Below are positions 1 through 5,272 of a stretch of 5,272 nt of DNA, in pieces. Under the pieces are notes generated by a model. That model did not search any database. It was not told where the DNA came from and worked only from the letters and a program-made list of their open reading frames with translations. Every line of letters starts with the position of its first letter. The stretch's first letter is position 1. The DNA comes from Caldifarciminota bacterium (lineage in GTDB: Bacteria; Hydrothermota; E44-bin80), in the NCBI GenBank assembly GCA_023127905.1, contig JAGMEZ010000117.1, positions 1 to 5,272 on the forward strand, in the 5' to 3' direction. The position numbers and the translations under genes are program-made.

Positions 1-10
1 AGAATAATTG

Positions 11-56
11 TGTATTGATAGTGTATTCGTAGTTATTGATAGTTATTTGTTGATAG
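11..56. repeat. Degenerate 10-11 bp tandem repeat in leader
   Basis: Four imperfect units follow each other directly: TGTATTGATAG (11-21), TGTATTCGTAG (22-32), TTATTGATAG (33-42) and a longer TTATTTGTTGATAG (43-56). Each unit ends in TAG and three carry TTGATAG. The period is close to one helical turn, so a protein binding each unit would sit on one face of the DNA. All three forward frames are closed by position 32, so this is not long coding sequence, although the last few codons of an upstream gene could lie in 1-32. The role is unknown. It could be a binding array upstream of the operon or simply AT-rich slippage. Confidence 0.5.
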
Positions 57-115
57 AGGTTAAATTGCAGGTGAATTAAATGTTAAATTTTTAAGCTAAA
101 CAGTTGCAAGAAACT

Positions 116-129
116 CAGAGTAAGCTCTG
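116..129 (+). other. Short possible hairpin in gmhA leader
   Basis: CAGAG (116-120) and CTCTG (125-129) are perfect inverted repeats around a TAAG loop. A competing pairing exists between GAGTA (118-122) and TACTC (131-135). Five base pairs is weak evidence, and no known RNA family is recognised. Confidence 0.25.
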
Positions 130-151
130 CTACTCCAATAAAAAAGGATTA

Positions 152-167
152 GCGAAACTTGTTTCGC
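152..167 (+). promoter_or_regulatory. Perfect hairpin just upstream of the gmhA ribosome binding site
   Basis: GCGAAAC (152-158), TT, GTTTCGC (161-167) forms a perfect stem that would close as a CUUG tetraloop. It ends 5 nt before the AGGAG SD (173-177) of gmhA. No T-run follows, so it does not look like an intrinsic terminator. It could stabilise the 5' end of the mRNA or affect ribosome access. The structure is read directly from the sequence; the role is inference. Confidence 0.45.
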
Positions 168-183
168 GCAAAAGGAGAGGACA

Positions 184-759
184 GTGAGTTACAAAGATGA
201 AATAAAAAGAGATGTCGAAGAGAGTTTGAATATAAAGAGGCTTTTGCTATCTGAATGTATTGATGACATTGAGGAGGCTGCAGAAATATTGATAGAAGCA
301 GTTGGTGAGGATAAAAGAATTTTTCTTTGTGGTAATGGCGGAAGCGCTTCAGACTGTCAGCATATCGCCTCTGAGTTTGTAGGAAGAATTAGAAAGAAGA
401 GCATATCGGTTCCTGCAGTTGCCCTTGCTTCAAACGTTTCAACATTAACAGCGCTCTCTAATGATTTTGGATACGAGAATGTCTTTTCAAAACAAATAGA
501 GGTCTATGCAAGTACGGGTGATGTTCTTATTGCCATATCAACTAGCGGTAATTCAGTGAATGTAATTAATGCTGTAAAATCAGCTAAGGAACGAGATGTC
601 AGGGTGATTGTAATGACCGGGAAAGGGGGAACAATGTTATCTGATATGGCAGATTTATCAATAATGGTTCCTTCAGACGATACACCAAGAATACAGGAAG
701 CACATATTTTGATAGGTCATATACTTGCATCAATTCTTGAAAAGGCAGTTAGCAGGTGA
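184..759 (+). CDS. gmhA: Sedoheptulose-7-phosphate isomerase (GmhA-like SIS-domain protein)
   Basis: A single SIS (sugar isomerase) domain protein of 191 aa, the usual length for GmhA, which is cytoplasmic and converts sedoheptulose 7-phosphate to D-glycero-D-manno-heptose 7-phosphate for LPS heptose or related glycans. The phosphate-binding motif NGGSAS is at residues 51-56 and STSGNS at 119-124. By position, H60, E64, Q171 and H179 match the zinc and catalytic residues known in E. coli GmhA (H61, E65, Q172, H180), which argues for an active enzyme rather than a DiaA-type regulator. The start is GTG at 184 with AGGAG at 173-177, 6 nt upstream. The stop TGA overlaps the GTG of ispE (GTGA), so the two are probably translationally coupled. 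No other heptose gene is visible here, so the exact sugar substrate is less certain than the family. Confidence 0.87.
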   Translation: MSYKDEIKRDVEESLNIKRLLLSECIDDIEEAAEILIEAVGEDKRIFLCGNGGSASDCQHIASEFVGRIRKKSISVPAVALASNVSTLTALSNDFGYENVFSKQIEVYASTGDVLIAISTSGNSVNVINAVKSAKERDVRVIVMTGKGGTMLSDMADLSIMVPSDDTPRIQEAHILIGHILASILEKAVSR

Positions 760-1640
760 AGAGTATATCCATTAAAGCATTTGCAAAGGTTAATCTTGGG
801 TTAAAAATTCTCGAAAAGAGAAAAGATGGATACCATAATATAGAGACAATTATGCAAACGGTGTCGCTTTTTGACCAACTCAATATATCCCCTAATGATC
901 AGTCAATTATGATAATGTCTAACAACCCTAATCTTCCCTGCGACGAAACAAATCTCTGCTATAAGGCTGCAAAGATTTTTTTGGAGAGAAAATGTAAAAA
1001 GGGTGGTGTCTCGATCCATATAGAGAAAAATATTCCGATTGGTGCTGGACTTGGAGGTGGAAGTTCAGATGCAGCTTCTGTTTTGTTGGGATTAGAACTT
1101 TTGTTTTCGCTCAATGTGAGCAAAAAAGAAATGGAAAGTATGGCGCTTGCTGTAGGATCGGATGTTCCCTTTTTTACTTATGGTGGAATAGCTTTTGTTT
1201 CTGGAAGAGGAGAGAAAGTTGAACCAATTCAAAGAGAACCTTTTTTTAATTACCTCATTGTTTTCCCTGGATTTAGCGTTGATACAAAATGCGCTTATGA
1301 ACAAATAAAGTTCTTGACAAAGAGTGAAAATTATATTAGAGTTTTAAGTTATAATTTTAATGCCGGATGTACTGTGGATATTGGAAAGTTGTTAGCAAAT
1401 GATTTTGAGGAGGTGATGCTTAGAGAGTATCCGGAACTTAAAATGATAAGGCAGTTGCTCATCCAGAATGGGGCAGCTTCCGTCTCCCTTTCAGGGAGTG
1501 GGTCATCAGTCTATGGAATTTTTTATGACAAAAAGACGACAGATAGTGCTCTTGCTCATCTTACTAAGAAAGGCTACTGGGTAAGGAAAGCATTTTCAAT
1601 CAAGTCATCTGAAATTCCAAAATTTACTTTTAAAGAGTAA
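756..1640 (+). CDS. ispE: 4-diphosphocytidyl-2-C-methyl-D-erythritol kinase
   Basis: A GHMP-family kinase of 294 aa, typical for IspE, which phosphorylates CDP-methylerythritol with ATP in the non-mevalonate (MEP) route to isoprenoids. The N-terminal substrate motif AKVNLGL is at 10-16, with K11 as the expected catalytic lysine. The glycine-rich ATP loop PIGAGLGGGSSDAA is at 93-106. GSDVPFF at 134-140 carries the catalytic aspartate D136. The C-terminal GHMP motif SLSGSGSSVYG is at 244-254. The start is GTG at 756, sharing four bases with the end of gmhA; only a modest SD (AAAGG, 741-745) precedes it, consistent with coupled translation. The gene stops 12 nt before spoVG. All motifs are intact. 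Confidence 0.96.
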   Translation: MKSISIKAFAKVNLGLKILEKRKDGYHNIETIMQTVSLFDQLNISPNDQSIMIMSNNPNLPCDETNLCYKAAKIFLERKCKKGGVSIHIEKNIPIGAGLGGGSSDAASVLLGLELLFSLNVSKKEMESMALAVGSDVPFFTYGGIAFVSGRGEKVEPIQREPFFNYLIVFPGFSVDTKCAYEQIKFLTKSENYIRVLSYNFNAGCTVDIGKLLANDFEEVMLREYPELKMIRQLLIQNGAASVSLSGSGSSVYGIFYDKKTTDSALAHLTKKGYWVRKAFSIKSSEIPKFTFKE

Positions 1641-1652
1641 GGAGGAACAAGA

Positions 1653-1970
1653 ATGGAAATTACAGAAGTCAGAATTACACTAAGAGATGAGCCAAAGCTG
1701 AAAGCTTTCGCAAATATAACATTAGATGACTGCTTTGTTATCCGAGGGTTGAAAATAATAGAAGGTGTAAACGGATTCTTTATTTCTATGCCATCCAGAA
1801 AGGGAAAAGATGGAACATACAGGGATATTGCCCATCCGATAAACAATGAGACAAGAGAAAAAATAGAAAACATTATTCTGGAAGAGTATAAAAGTGAACT
1901 TTCAAAACAGGGACTGCCCACTGATGATATAAAAATTACAAGACGGGATCAGATCGAAGGAGAGGCATAA
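1653..1970 (+). CDS. spoVG: SpoVG family nucleic-acid-binding regulator
   Basis: A small protein of 105 aa matching SpoVG nearly throughout: N-terminal MEITEVRI, then the FFISMPSRK segment (42-50) and RDIAHPIN (57-64), followed by the helix [13 protein letters not shown] (67-79). In Bacillus the protein affects septation in sporulation; in Listeria, Staphylococcus and Borrelia it binds DNA or RNA and regulates many genes. Its presence therefore does not imply spore formation. The last 25 residues are less conserved and charged. The start is ATG at 1653 after a strong GGAGG (1641-1645). It lies 12 nt after ispE and 15 nt before the tRNA-Gln gene, in the place it has in the Bacillus ispE...spoVG...prs-ctc-pth cluster. 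Targets in this organism cannot be told. Confidence 0.95.
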   Translation: MEITEVRITLRDEPKLKAFANITLDDCFVIRGLKIIEGVNGFFISMPSRKGKDGTYRDIAHPINNETREKIENIILEEYKSELSKQGLPTDDIKITRRDQIEGEA

Positions 1971-1985
1971 GAAAATAAATTTTTT

Positions 1986-2057
1986 TGGGGTGTAGGCAAG
2001 TGGAAAGCCATCCGCCTTTGGAGCGGACATGCGGAGGTTCGAATCCTCCCACCCCAG
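1986..2057 (+). tRNA. tRNA-Gln (anticodon TTG)
   Basis: A complete 72-nt cloverleaf. The acceptor stem TGGGGTG (1986-1992) pairs fully with CACCCCA (2050-2056), with G2057 as discriminator. The D stem is GGC/GCC (1995-1997/2007-2009), three pairs as in E. coli tRNA-Gln, with an A-A mismatch at the fourth position. The anticodon stem is TCCGC/GCGGA (2011-2015/2023-2027) with loop CTTTGGA and anticodon TTG at 2018-2020, which reads CAA and CAG by wobble. The variable loop is 5 nt. The T arm is GGAGG-TTCGAAT-CCTCC (2033-2049). CCA is not encoded (AAG follows), so CCA must be added after transcription. U1-A72 and G73 are typical of bacterial tRNA-Gln. It lies between two protein genes in the same direction. 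Confidence 0.97.
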
Positions 2058-2071
2058 AAGGTAATTGAGAA

Positions 2072-3007
2072 ATGAAAGATAATTTAAAAGTTTTTTCAGG
2101 TGCTTCAAACCCTGAACTTGTGAGGAGTATATGCTCCAACCTCGATATTGAAGAGGGAAAGATTGATACCTTGAGATTTTCTGATGGAGAGATTCGGGTA
2201 AAAATTGGGGAAAATATAAGAGGGAAGGATGTTTTTATTATACAATCAACAAATCCCCCTGCAGAGAATCTATTAGAATTGTTAATTATTATCGATGCAG
2301 CGAAGAGAGCGTCTGCACGAAGAATTACTGCTGTTACACCGTATTTTGGGTATGCAAGACAGGATAAAAAAGATGAACCTCGAGTTCCCATTACCGCAAA
2401 ACTAATAGCAGATTTAATTACAATTGCAGGTGCACAGAGGGTACTGGGAATGGACTTACATGTAGAGCAGATTCAGGGTTTCTTTAATATTCCCTTTGAC
2501 CATCTTTATGCAGCGCCTATTATCATAGAATATTTTAAACAATTTGATCTTTCAAACTTTATAATTGTCTCACCCGATCCAGGAAGTGTAAACAGGTCAA
2601 GGGCTATCGCAAAGAGGTTAGGTAATCTTCCGATTGCAATCGTTGATAAAAGGCGTCCTGCACCAAATAAAGCCAGTGTGTTAAACATTATAGGAGAAGT
2701 AAAGGGGAAAGATGTCATTATTATAGATGATATTATAGATACAGCAGGAACCATTGCCGGAGCAAGTTTTGCTCTGCACGAGAGCGGCGCAAAAGATATT
2801 TTTGTAAGCTGTACTCATCCTGTTCTATCAGGTGATTCTTTGGATAGATTACGCAATTCTTCAATAAAGGAGCTTGTCGTAACTGACACTATTCCATTGG
2901 GAGACAAAAAGATTGATATGATTACTATTCTATCTGTTGCTAAACTTCTCGGTGAAGCAATAAGTAGAATACATGAAGAACAATCAGTTAGCTCGCTTTT
3001 CGTTTGA
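2072..3007 (+). CDS. prs: Ribose-phosphate pyrophosphokinase (PRPP synthetase)
   Basis: A class I PRPP synthetase of 311 aa, the usual length, which makes phosphoribosyl pyrophosphate from ribose 5-phosphate and ATP for purine, pyrimidine, NAD, His and Trp synthesis. Visible signatures are FSDGEIRV (36-43), the flexible loop YARQDKKDEPRVPIT (94-108), MDLH with catalytic H130 followed by QIQGFF (133-138), DHLYAAP (143-149), DKRR (192-195), and the PRPP/ribose-5-phosphate loop IIDDIIDTAGT (217-227). The segment PDPGSVNRSR (168-177) differs mildly from the more common PDxGGVxRAR. The start is ATG at 2072, only 14 nt after the tRNA end. The SD is weak (AAGG, 2058-2061) and begins right at the tRNA 3' cleavage point, so tRNA processing may set the 5' end of the prs message. 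rplY follows after 12 nt. Confidence 0.97.
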   Translation: MKDNLKVFSGASNPELVRSICSNLDIEEGKIDTLRFSDGEIRVKIGENIRGKDVFIIQSTNPPAENLLELLIIIDAAKRASARRITAVTPYFGYARQDKKDEPRVPITAKLIADLITIAGAQRVLGMDLHVEQIQGFFNIPFDHLYAAPIIIEYFKQFDLSNFIIVSPDPGSVNRSRAIAKRLGNLPIAIVDKRRPAPNKASVLNIIGEVKGKDVIIIDDIIDTAGTIAGASFALHESGAKDIFVSCTHPVLSGDSLDRLRNSSIKELVVTDTIPLGDKKIDMITILSVAKLLGEAISRIHEEQSVSSLFV

Positions 3008-3019
3008 TACGGAGGTTAA

Positions 3020-3703
3020 ATGAAAGAATTAAAACTGAAAGCAAAATTGAGGGAAGGAAAGGGAAAAGGATTTGCAAAGAAATTGAGGAGAGATGGAGAA
3101 ATTCCTTGTATTATTTATGGACACGGAGAACAAGCTTTAGCTGCAACTGTTCTTGTAAAAGATTTTGAAGAGTTAGAAAAGAAAAACCCATATGGAATTG
3201 GCGTTGTAAATCTTGAAATCAAAGGGAAGGAAACATTTTGGTCTATTATAAAAACTGTGCAACGACATCCAATTACAGATATAGTTTTACATATTGATTT
3301 TCACCATCTTCATAAGGGCGAAAAGATTACCGTCGATGTACCTGTTAAAGCATCAGGAATACCAATAGGCGAAAAGGAAGGTGGTATACTGGAACAGGTT
3401 ACTCATGAAATGAGGATAAAAGTTCTGCCTTCTTTAATATCTTCTGTCTTTGTCGTAGATGTATCTCAATTGAAAATAGGAGAATCCATTCATATGAAAG
3501 ATATTGATATAGGCGATGCTGAACTGGATGATAATCCAGAAAGGACAGTATTTCATGTTGTCACTCCACGGGTTGTTGAGGAGGTTAAACCAGTTCTTGA
3601 AGAAGTGTTACCAGAAGAAGAGGTTGTAGCTGAAGGGGAAGAGAAAAAAGTAGAGAAAGAAGAAAAGGAAGAGAAGGATAAGAAGAAAGAGGGGAGGGAA
3701 TAA
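3020..3703 (+). CDS. rplY: 50S ribosomal protein L25 (CTC/TL5 type)
   Basis: A 227-aa protein of the long, two-domain L25 family (called Ctc in Bacillus, TL5 in Thermus), which binds 5S rRNA in the central protuberance of the large subunit. The N-terminal 5S-binding domain covers about 1-95, with the KLRRDGEIPCIIYG region (21-34) and HPITDIVLHIDF (83-94). The C-terminal beta domain covers about 96-185 with GIPIGEKEGGILEQV (113-127) and MRIKVLP (131-137). A tail from about 186 to 227 is almost entirely Glu, Lys and Val and is probably disordered. The start is ATG at 3020 after GGAGG (3011-3015). The gene ends in TAA at 3701-3703, its last base shared with the proposed pth start, and its last codons contain the pth ribosome binding site. 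Confidence 0.95.
   Translation: MKELKLKAKLREGKGKGFAKKLRRDGEIPCIIYGHGEQALAATVLVKDFEELEKKNPYGIGVVNLEIKGKETFWSIIKTVQRHPITDIVLHIDFHHLHKGEKITVDVPVKASGIPIGEKEGGILEQVTHEMRIKVLPSLISSVFVVDVSQLKIGESIHMKDIDIGDAELDDNPERTVFHVVTPRVVEEVKPVLEEVLPEEEVVAEGEEKKVEKEEKEEKDKKKEGRE
3632..3700 (+). other. Near-pure purine tract at the 3' end of rplY
   Basis: Of 69 bases only T3651 and T3679 are pyrimidines. The tract encodes the Glu/Lys-rich tail of L25 and its last bases (GGGGAGGG, 3691-3698) form the SD of pth. Long purine runs of this kind can serve as unstructured ribosome landing sites or form unusual DNA structures; here the simplest reading is a by-product of the acidic/basic tail. Confidence 0.7.
3691..3698 (+). 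promoter_or_regulatory. Ribosome binding site that decides the pth start
   Basis: GGGGAGGG contains a perfect GGAGG core (3693-3697). It lies 5 nt before ATA at 3703 and only 2 nt before the other in-frame ATA at 3700. The spacing therefore favours 3703 as first codon, which also agrees with the 1-base stop/start overlap. Confidence 0.65.
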
Positions 3704-4284
3704 TATCTTCAGGGAATAAGCTTGTTTGTGGACTTGGAAACCCGGGTGACACCTATTCGTGGAGTAGGCATAATGTAGGATATAAGGTTATTAATAGAAT
3801 AATGGAAGATGAGAAAATATCGCTTAATCCAGGAAAAGGAGAATACCTTTTTGGGAAGTTCTCATATAAGGATCAAACTATAATACTGATCAAACCGCTG
3901 AAATTTATGAATCTTTCAGGTATTCCTGTTTGTAATGCAAGGCAATTCTTCAAAGTTGAACTTGAGAACCTCCTTGTTGTTCTTGATGATGTAAATCTAC
4001 CTTTTGGAAATCTTCGGTTAAGAGAGAGTGGTTCGGATGGTGGTCATAAAGGGCTTGCTTCTGTTATCTACCATCTATCCTCAGAGGATTTTCCTCGGTT
4101 AAGGATTGGTATCGATAAAGCCAGGAATGATTTACCTCTTAGCGAATACGTTCTTCTCAATTTTTCAACAGAAGAGAGAGAACAAATCCCTGGGGTAATT
4201 AATAGTGCTGTTGATTGTATAAAAGTCTGGTGTGATGAAGGGATCGAAAAAGCTATGAATATCACAAATAGAAAGGTCTCATGA
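3703..4284 (+). CDS. pth: Peptidyl-tRNA hydrolase, with apparent ATA start codon
   Basis: Bacterial Pth frees tRNA from prematurely released peptidyl-tRNA. From 3703 the protein is 193 aa, close to the E. coli length of 194. GLGNPG (10-15) holds N13, and SRHNVG (21-26) holds the catalytic H23. FMN at 68-70 and D95 in LDDVNLPFG match M67, N68 and D93 of E. coli. GGHKG (113-117) has Lys116 where E. coli has N114. The first in-frame ATG (3802) would remove GLGNPG and the catalytic His, so it cannot be the real start. Between the in-frame TAA at 3679 and 3802 there is no ATG, GTG, TTG or CTG. ATA at 3703, after a strong SD and overlapping the rplY stop (TAATA), is the best candidate. The end overlaps hppA by 4 nt (ATGA). 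The gene call is firm; the start is inferred. Confidence 0.9.
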   Translation: MSSGNKLVCGLGNPGDTYSWSRHNVGYKVINRIMEDEKISLNPGKGEYLFGKFSYKDQTIILIKPLKFMNLSGIPVCNARQFFKVELENLLVVLDDVNLPFGNLRLRESGSDGGHKGLASVIYHLSSEDFPRLRIGIDKARNDLPLSEYVLLNFSTEEREQIPGVINSAVDCIKVWCDEGIEKAMNITNRKVS

Positions 4285-5272
4285 ACGGAATCTATATATC
4301 TCTTTTTTCGTCAATTATTGCAATCTTTACGGTTTTTCTCCTCTCGCTTTATATCTTGAGAAGAAAGCAGGGCAATGAACTGATGATAAAAATATCAAGG
4401 GCTATTCAGACAGGTGCTCAGGTATTCCTTAGAAAAGAGTATCTTTATGTTTCTTTTGTAGTGATTATTGTAATGATTGTTTTCGCATTGAGTGGAATTT
4501 TTTCAGATATAGGTCTTGATTGGAGAACTGCGATTTCATTCCTTATTGGTGTTCTTTTTTCTGCATTAGCCGGGTATATTGCTATGTGGATAGGAACGCG
4601 TGCAAACACAAGAACAACATATGCTGCAATGTCAGGTTTAAAGCCAGCACTTTTGATTTCTTTTTCAGCAGGAGCTGTAACAGGTCTTTCAATAGTTGGT
4701 ATTGGGTTACTTGGTTTTGTTATTGTATACTCGATATTTAGAGGTAATCCTTTAATTATCACTGGATACGCAATGGGTGCTTCCCTTCTTGCACTTTTCG
4801 CACGTGCTGGAGGAGGAATATTTACAAAGGCTGCCGATATGGGTGCAGACCTTGTAGGAAAGGTTGAAAAGGGTATACCTGAAGATGACCCCAGAAATGC
4901 TGCTGTTATCGCAGACAATGTAGGTGATAATGTTGGTGATATAGCTGGTCTTGGTGCAGACCTTTTAGAATCCTATGTGGAATCAATAATTGCATGTGTT
5001 GCGATTGGAATAGCTTTTACATTTATAGGTAGTAACCTGGTAGAGCTTCCCCTGTACATTGCTTCATTAGGAATAATATGCTCGATTATAGGTATTTTGG
5101 CTATTAGAATGCTACCTGTGAGAAATCCCCAAAATTCACTTAATGCAGGTGTTTATATAAGCACTATCCTGATGGTTATTGGAAGTTTCTTTATAGTAAA
5201 ACATCTTAATATCTCATTCAATGAAGGTGGCAAGTTTTACGGTGGTCTTGGTCCATTCTGGGCAATAGTTAC
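4281..5272 (+). CDS. hppA: Membrane-bound ion-pumping pyrophosphatase, 5' part (runs off window)
   Basis: HppA hydrolyses PPi and pumps H+ or Na+ across the cytoplasmic membrane. The first 330 residues are present, about half of a usual 650-700 aa protein; it continues past the right edge. Hydrophobic helices fall at about 5-26, 55-75, 83-104, 122-150, 157-176, 233-254, 256-276 and 290-308. Signature motifs are intact: GGGIFTKAAD (177-186), the DX7KXE motif D186...K194-E196, GIPEDDPRN (198-206), DNVGDNVGD (212-220) and the gate helix GADLLESYVES (225-235). The start is ATG at 4281, overlapping the pth stop, with AAAGG at 4272-4276. The GNTT(A/K)A motif that separates K+-dependent from K+-independent enzymes lies outside the window, so ion type and K+ need are not settled. 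Confidence 0.96.
   Translation, partial: MNGIYISLFSSIIAIFTVFLLSLYILRRKQGNELMIKISRAIQTGAQVFLRKEYLYVSFVVIIVMIVFALSGIFSDIGLDWRTAISFLIGVLFSALAGYIAMWIGTRANTRTTYAAMSGLKPALLISFSAGAVTGLSIVGIGLLGFVIVYSIFRGNPLIITGYAMGASLLALFARAGGGIFTKAADMGADLVGKVEKGIPEDDPRNAAVIADNVGDNVGDIAGLGADLLESYVESIIACVAIGIAFTFIGSNLVELPLYIASLGIICSIIGILAIRMLPVRNPQNSLNAGVYISTILMVIGSFFIVKHLNISFNEGGKFYGGLGPFWAIV

Noticed and set aside
1..32. End of an upstream gene
   Set aside because: Frames 1 and 3 are open for only a few codons before stops at 16-18 and 30-32; too short to recognise any protein, so not annotated.
15..88. Sigma-70 promoter built on TTGATA in the leader repeats
   Set aside because: No hexamer at 16-18 nt downstream matches TATAAT better than four of six; several equal-quality choices exist, as expected in AT-rich DNA.
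152..170. Hairpin in the leader as a terminator or attenuator
   Set aside because: It is followed by CGCAAAAGGAGAGG rather than a T-run, so it does not fit rho-independent termination.
1976..1986. T-run before the tRNA as an intrinsic terminator of spoVG
   Set aside because: No GC-rich hairpin lies upstream of the T-run, and the last T is the first base of the tRNA acceptor stem.
1092..2391. Several open frames on the minus strand, e.g. 1574-1921 and 1936-2391
   Set aside because: They lie antisense to ispE, spoVG, tRNA-Gln and prs, show no recognisable protein family, and lack convincing ribosome binding sites.
3802..4284. pth starting at ATG 3802 (160 aa)
   Set aside because: This start drops GLGNPG and the catalytic His in RHNVG, which are encoded in the same frame just upstream, and it has no SD.
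4445..4918. 157-aa minus-strand open frame and a 73-aa plus-strand frame (4520-4741)
   Set aside because: Both overlap the clearly recognised hppA in other frames; their composition mirrors the hydrophobic helices of HppA read out of frame.

Overview
This window is a compact run of bacterial housekeeping genes, all on the + strand and almost without spacing. The DNA is AT-rich and Arg is mostly AGA/AGG. Clear Shine-Dalgarno (SD) sequences of the GGAGG type precede several genes. A GmhA-type sugar-phosphate isomerase hints at a Gram-negative, LPS-making cell. SpoVG, a CTC-type ribosomal protein L25 and a membrane pyrophosphatase are spread over many phyla. The lineage cannot be fixed from sequence reading alone.

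Layout. Positions 1-183 are a non-coding leader with degenerate 10-11 bp tandem repeats (11-56) and two possible hairpins (116-129 and 152-167). Then follow gmhA (184-759, GTG start), ispE (756-1640, GTG start, 4-bp overlap), spoVG (1653-1970), tRNA-Gln(UUG) (1986-2057), prs (2072-3007), rplY/ctc (3020-3703), pth (3703-4284, apparently with an ATA start) and hppA (4281 to beyond the right edge). Gaps are 12-15 nt or the genes overlap by 1-4 nt. No intrinsic terminator is visible, so the block reads as one transcription unit of at least 5 kb.

The order ispE - spoVG - prs - ctc - pth matches the conserved chromosomal neighbourhood known from Bacillus (ispE-purR-yabJ-spoVG-glmU-prs-ctc-pth). Here purR, yabJ and glmU are absent, and a tRNA-Gln gene sits where glmU would be. 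Functionally the block covers isoprenoid precursors (IspE), heptose or other sugar phosphate (GmhA), PRPP for nucleotides (Prs), translation (tRNA-Gln, L25, Pth), a nucleic-acid-binding regulator (SpoVG) and PPi-driven ion pumping (HppA).

I see no novel defence, mobile or CRISPR system. The points most worth a second look are: pth has no ATG/GTG/TTG start in frame and seems to begin at an ATA that overlaps the rplY stop as TAATA; a tRNA is embedded 14 nt upstream of prs; HppA has glutamates at both alternative positions of the ion-gate helix; and Pth has Lys where Asn is usual in the GGHNG motif.
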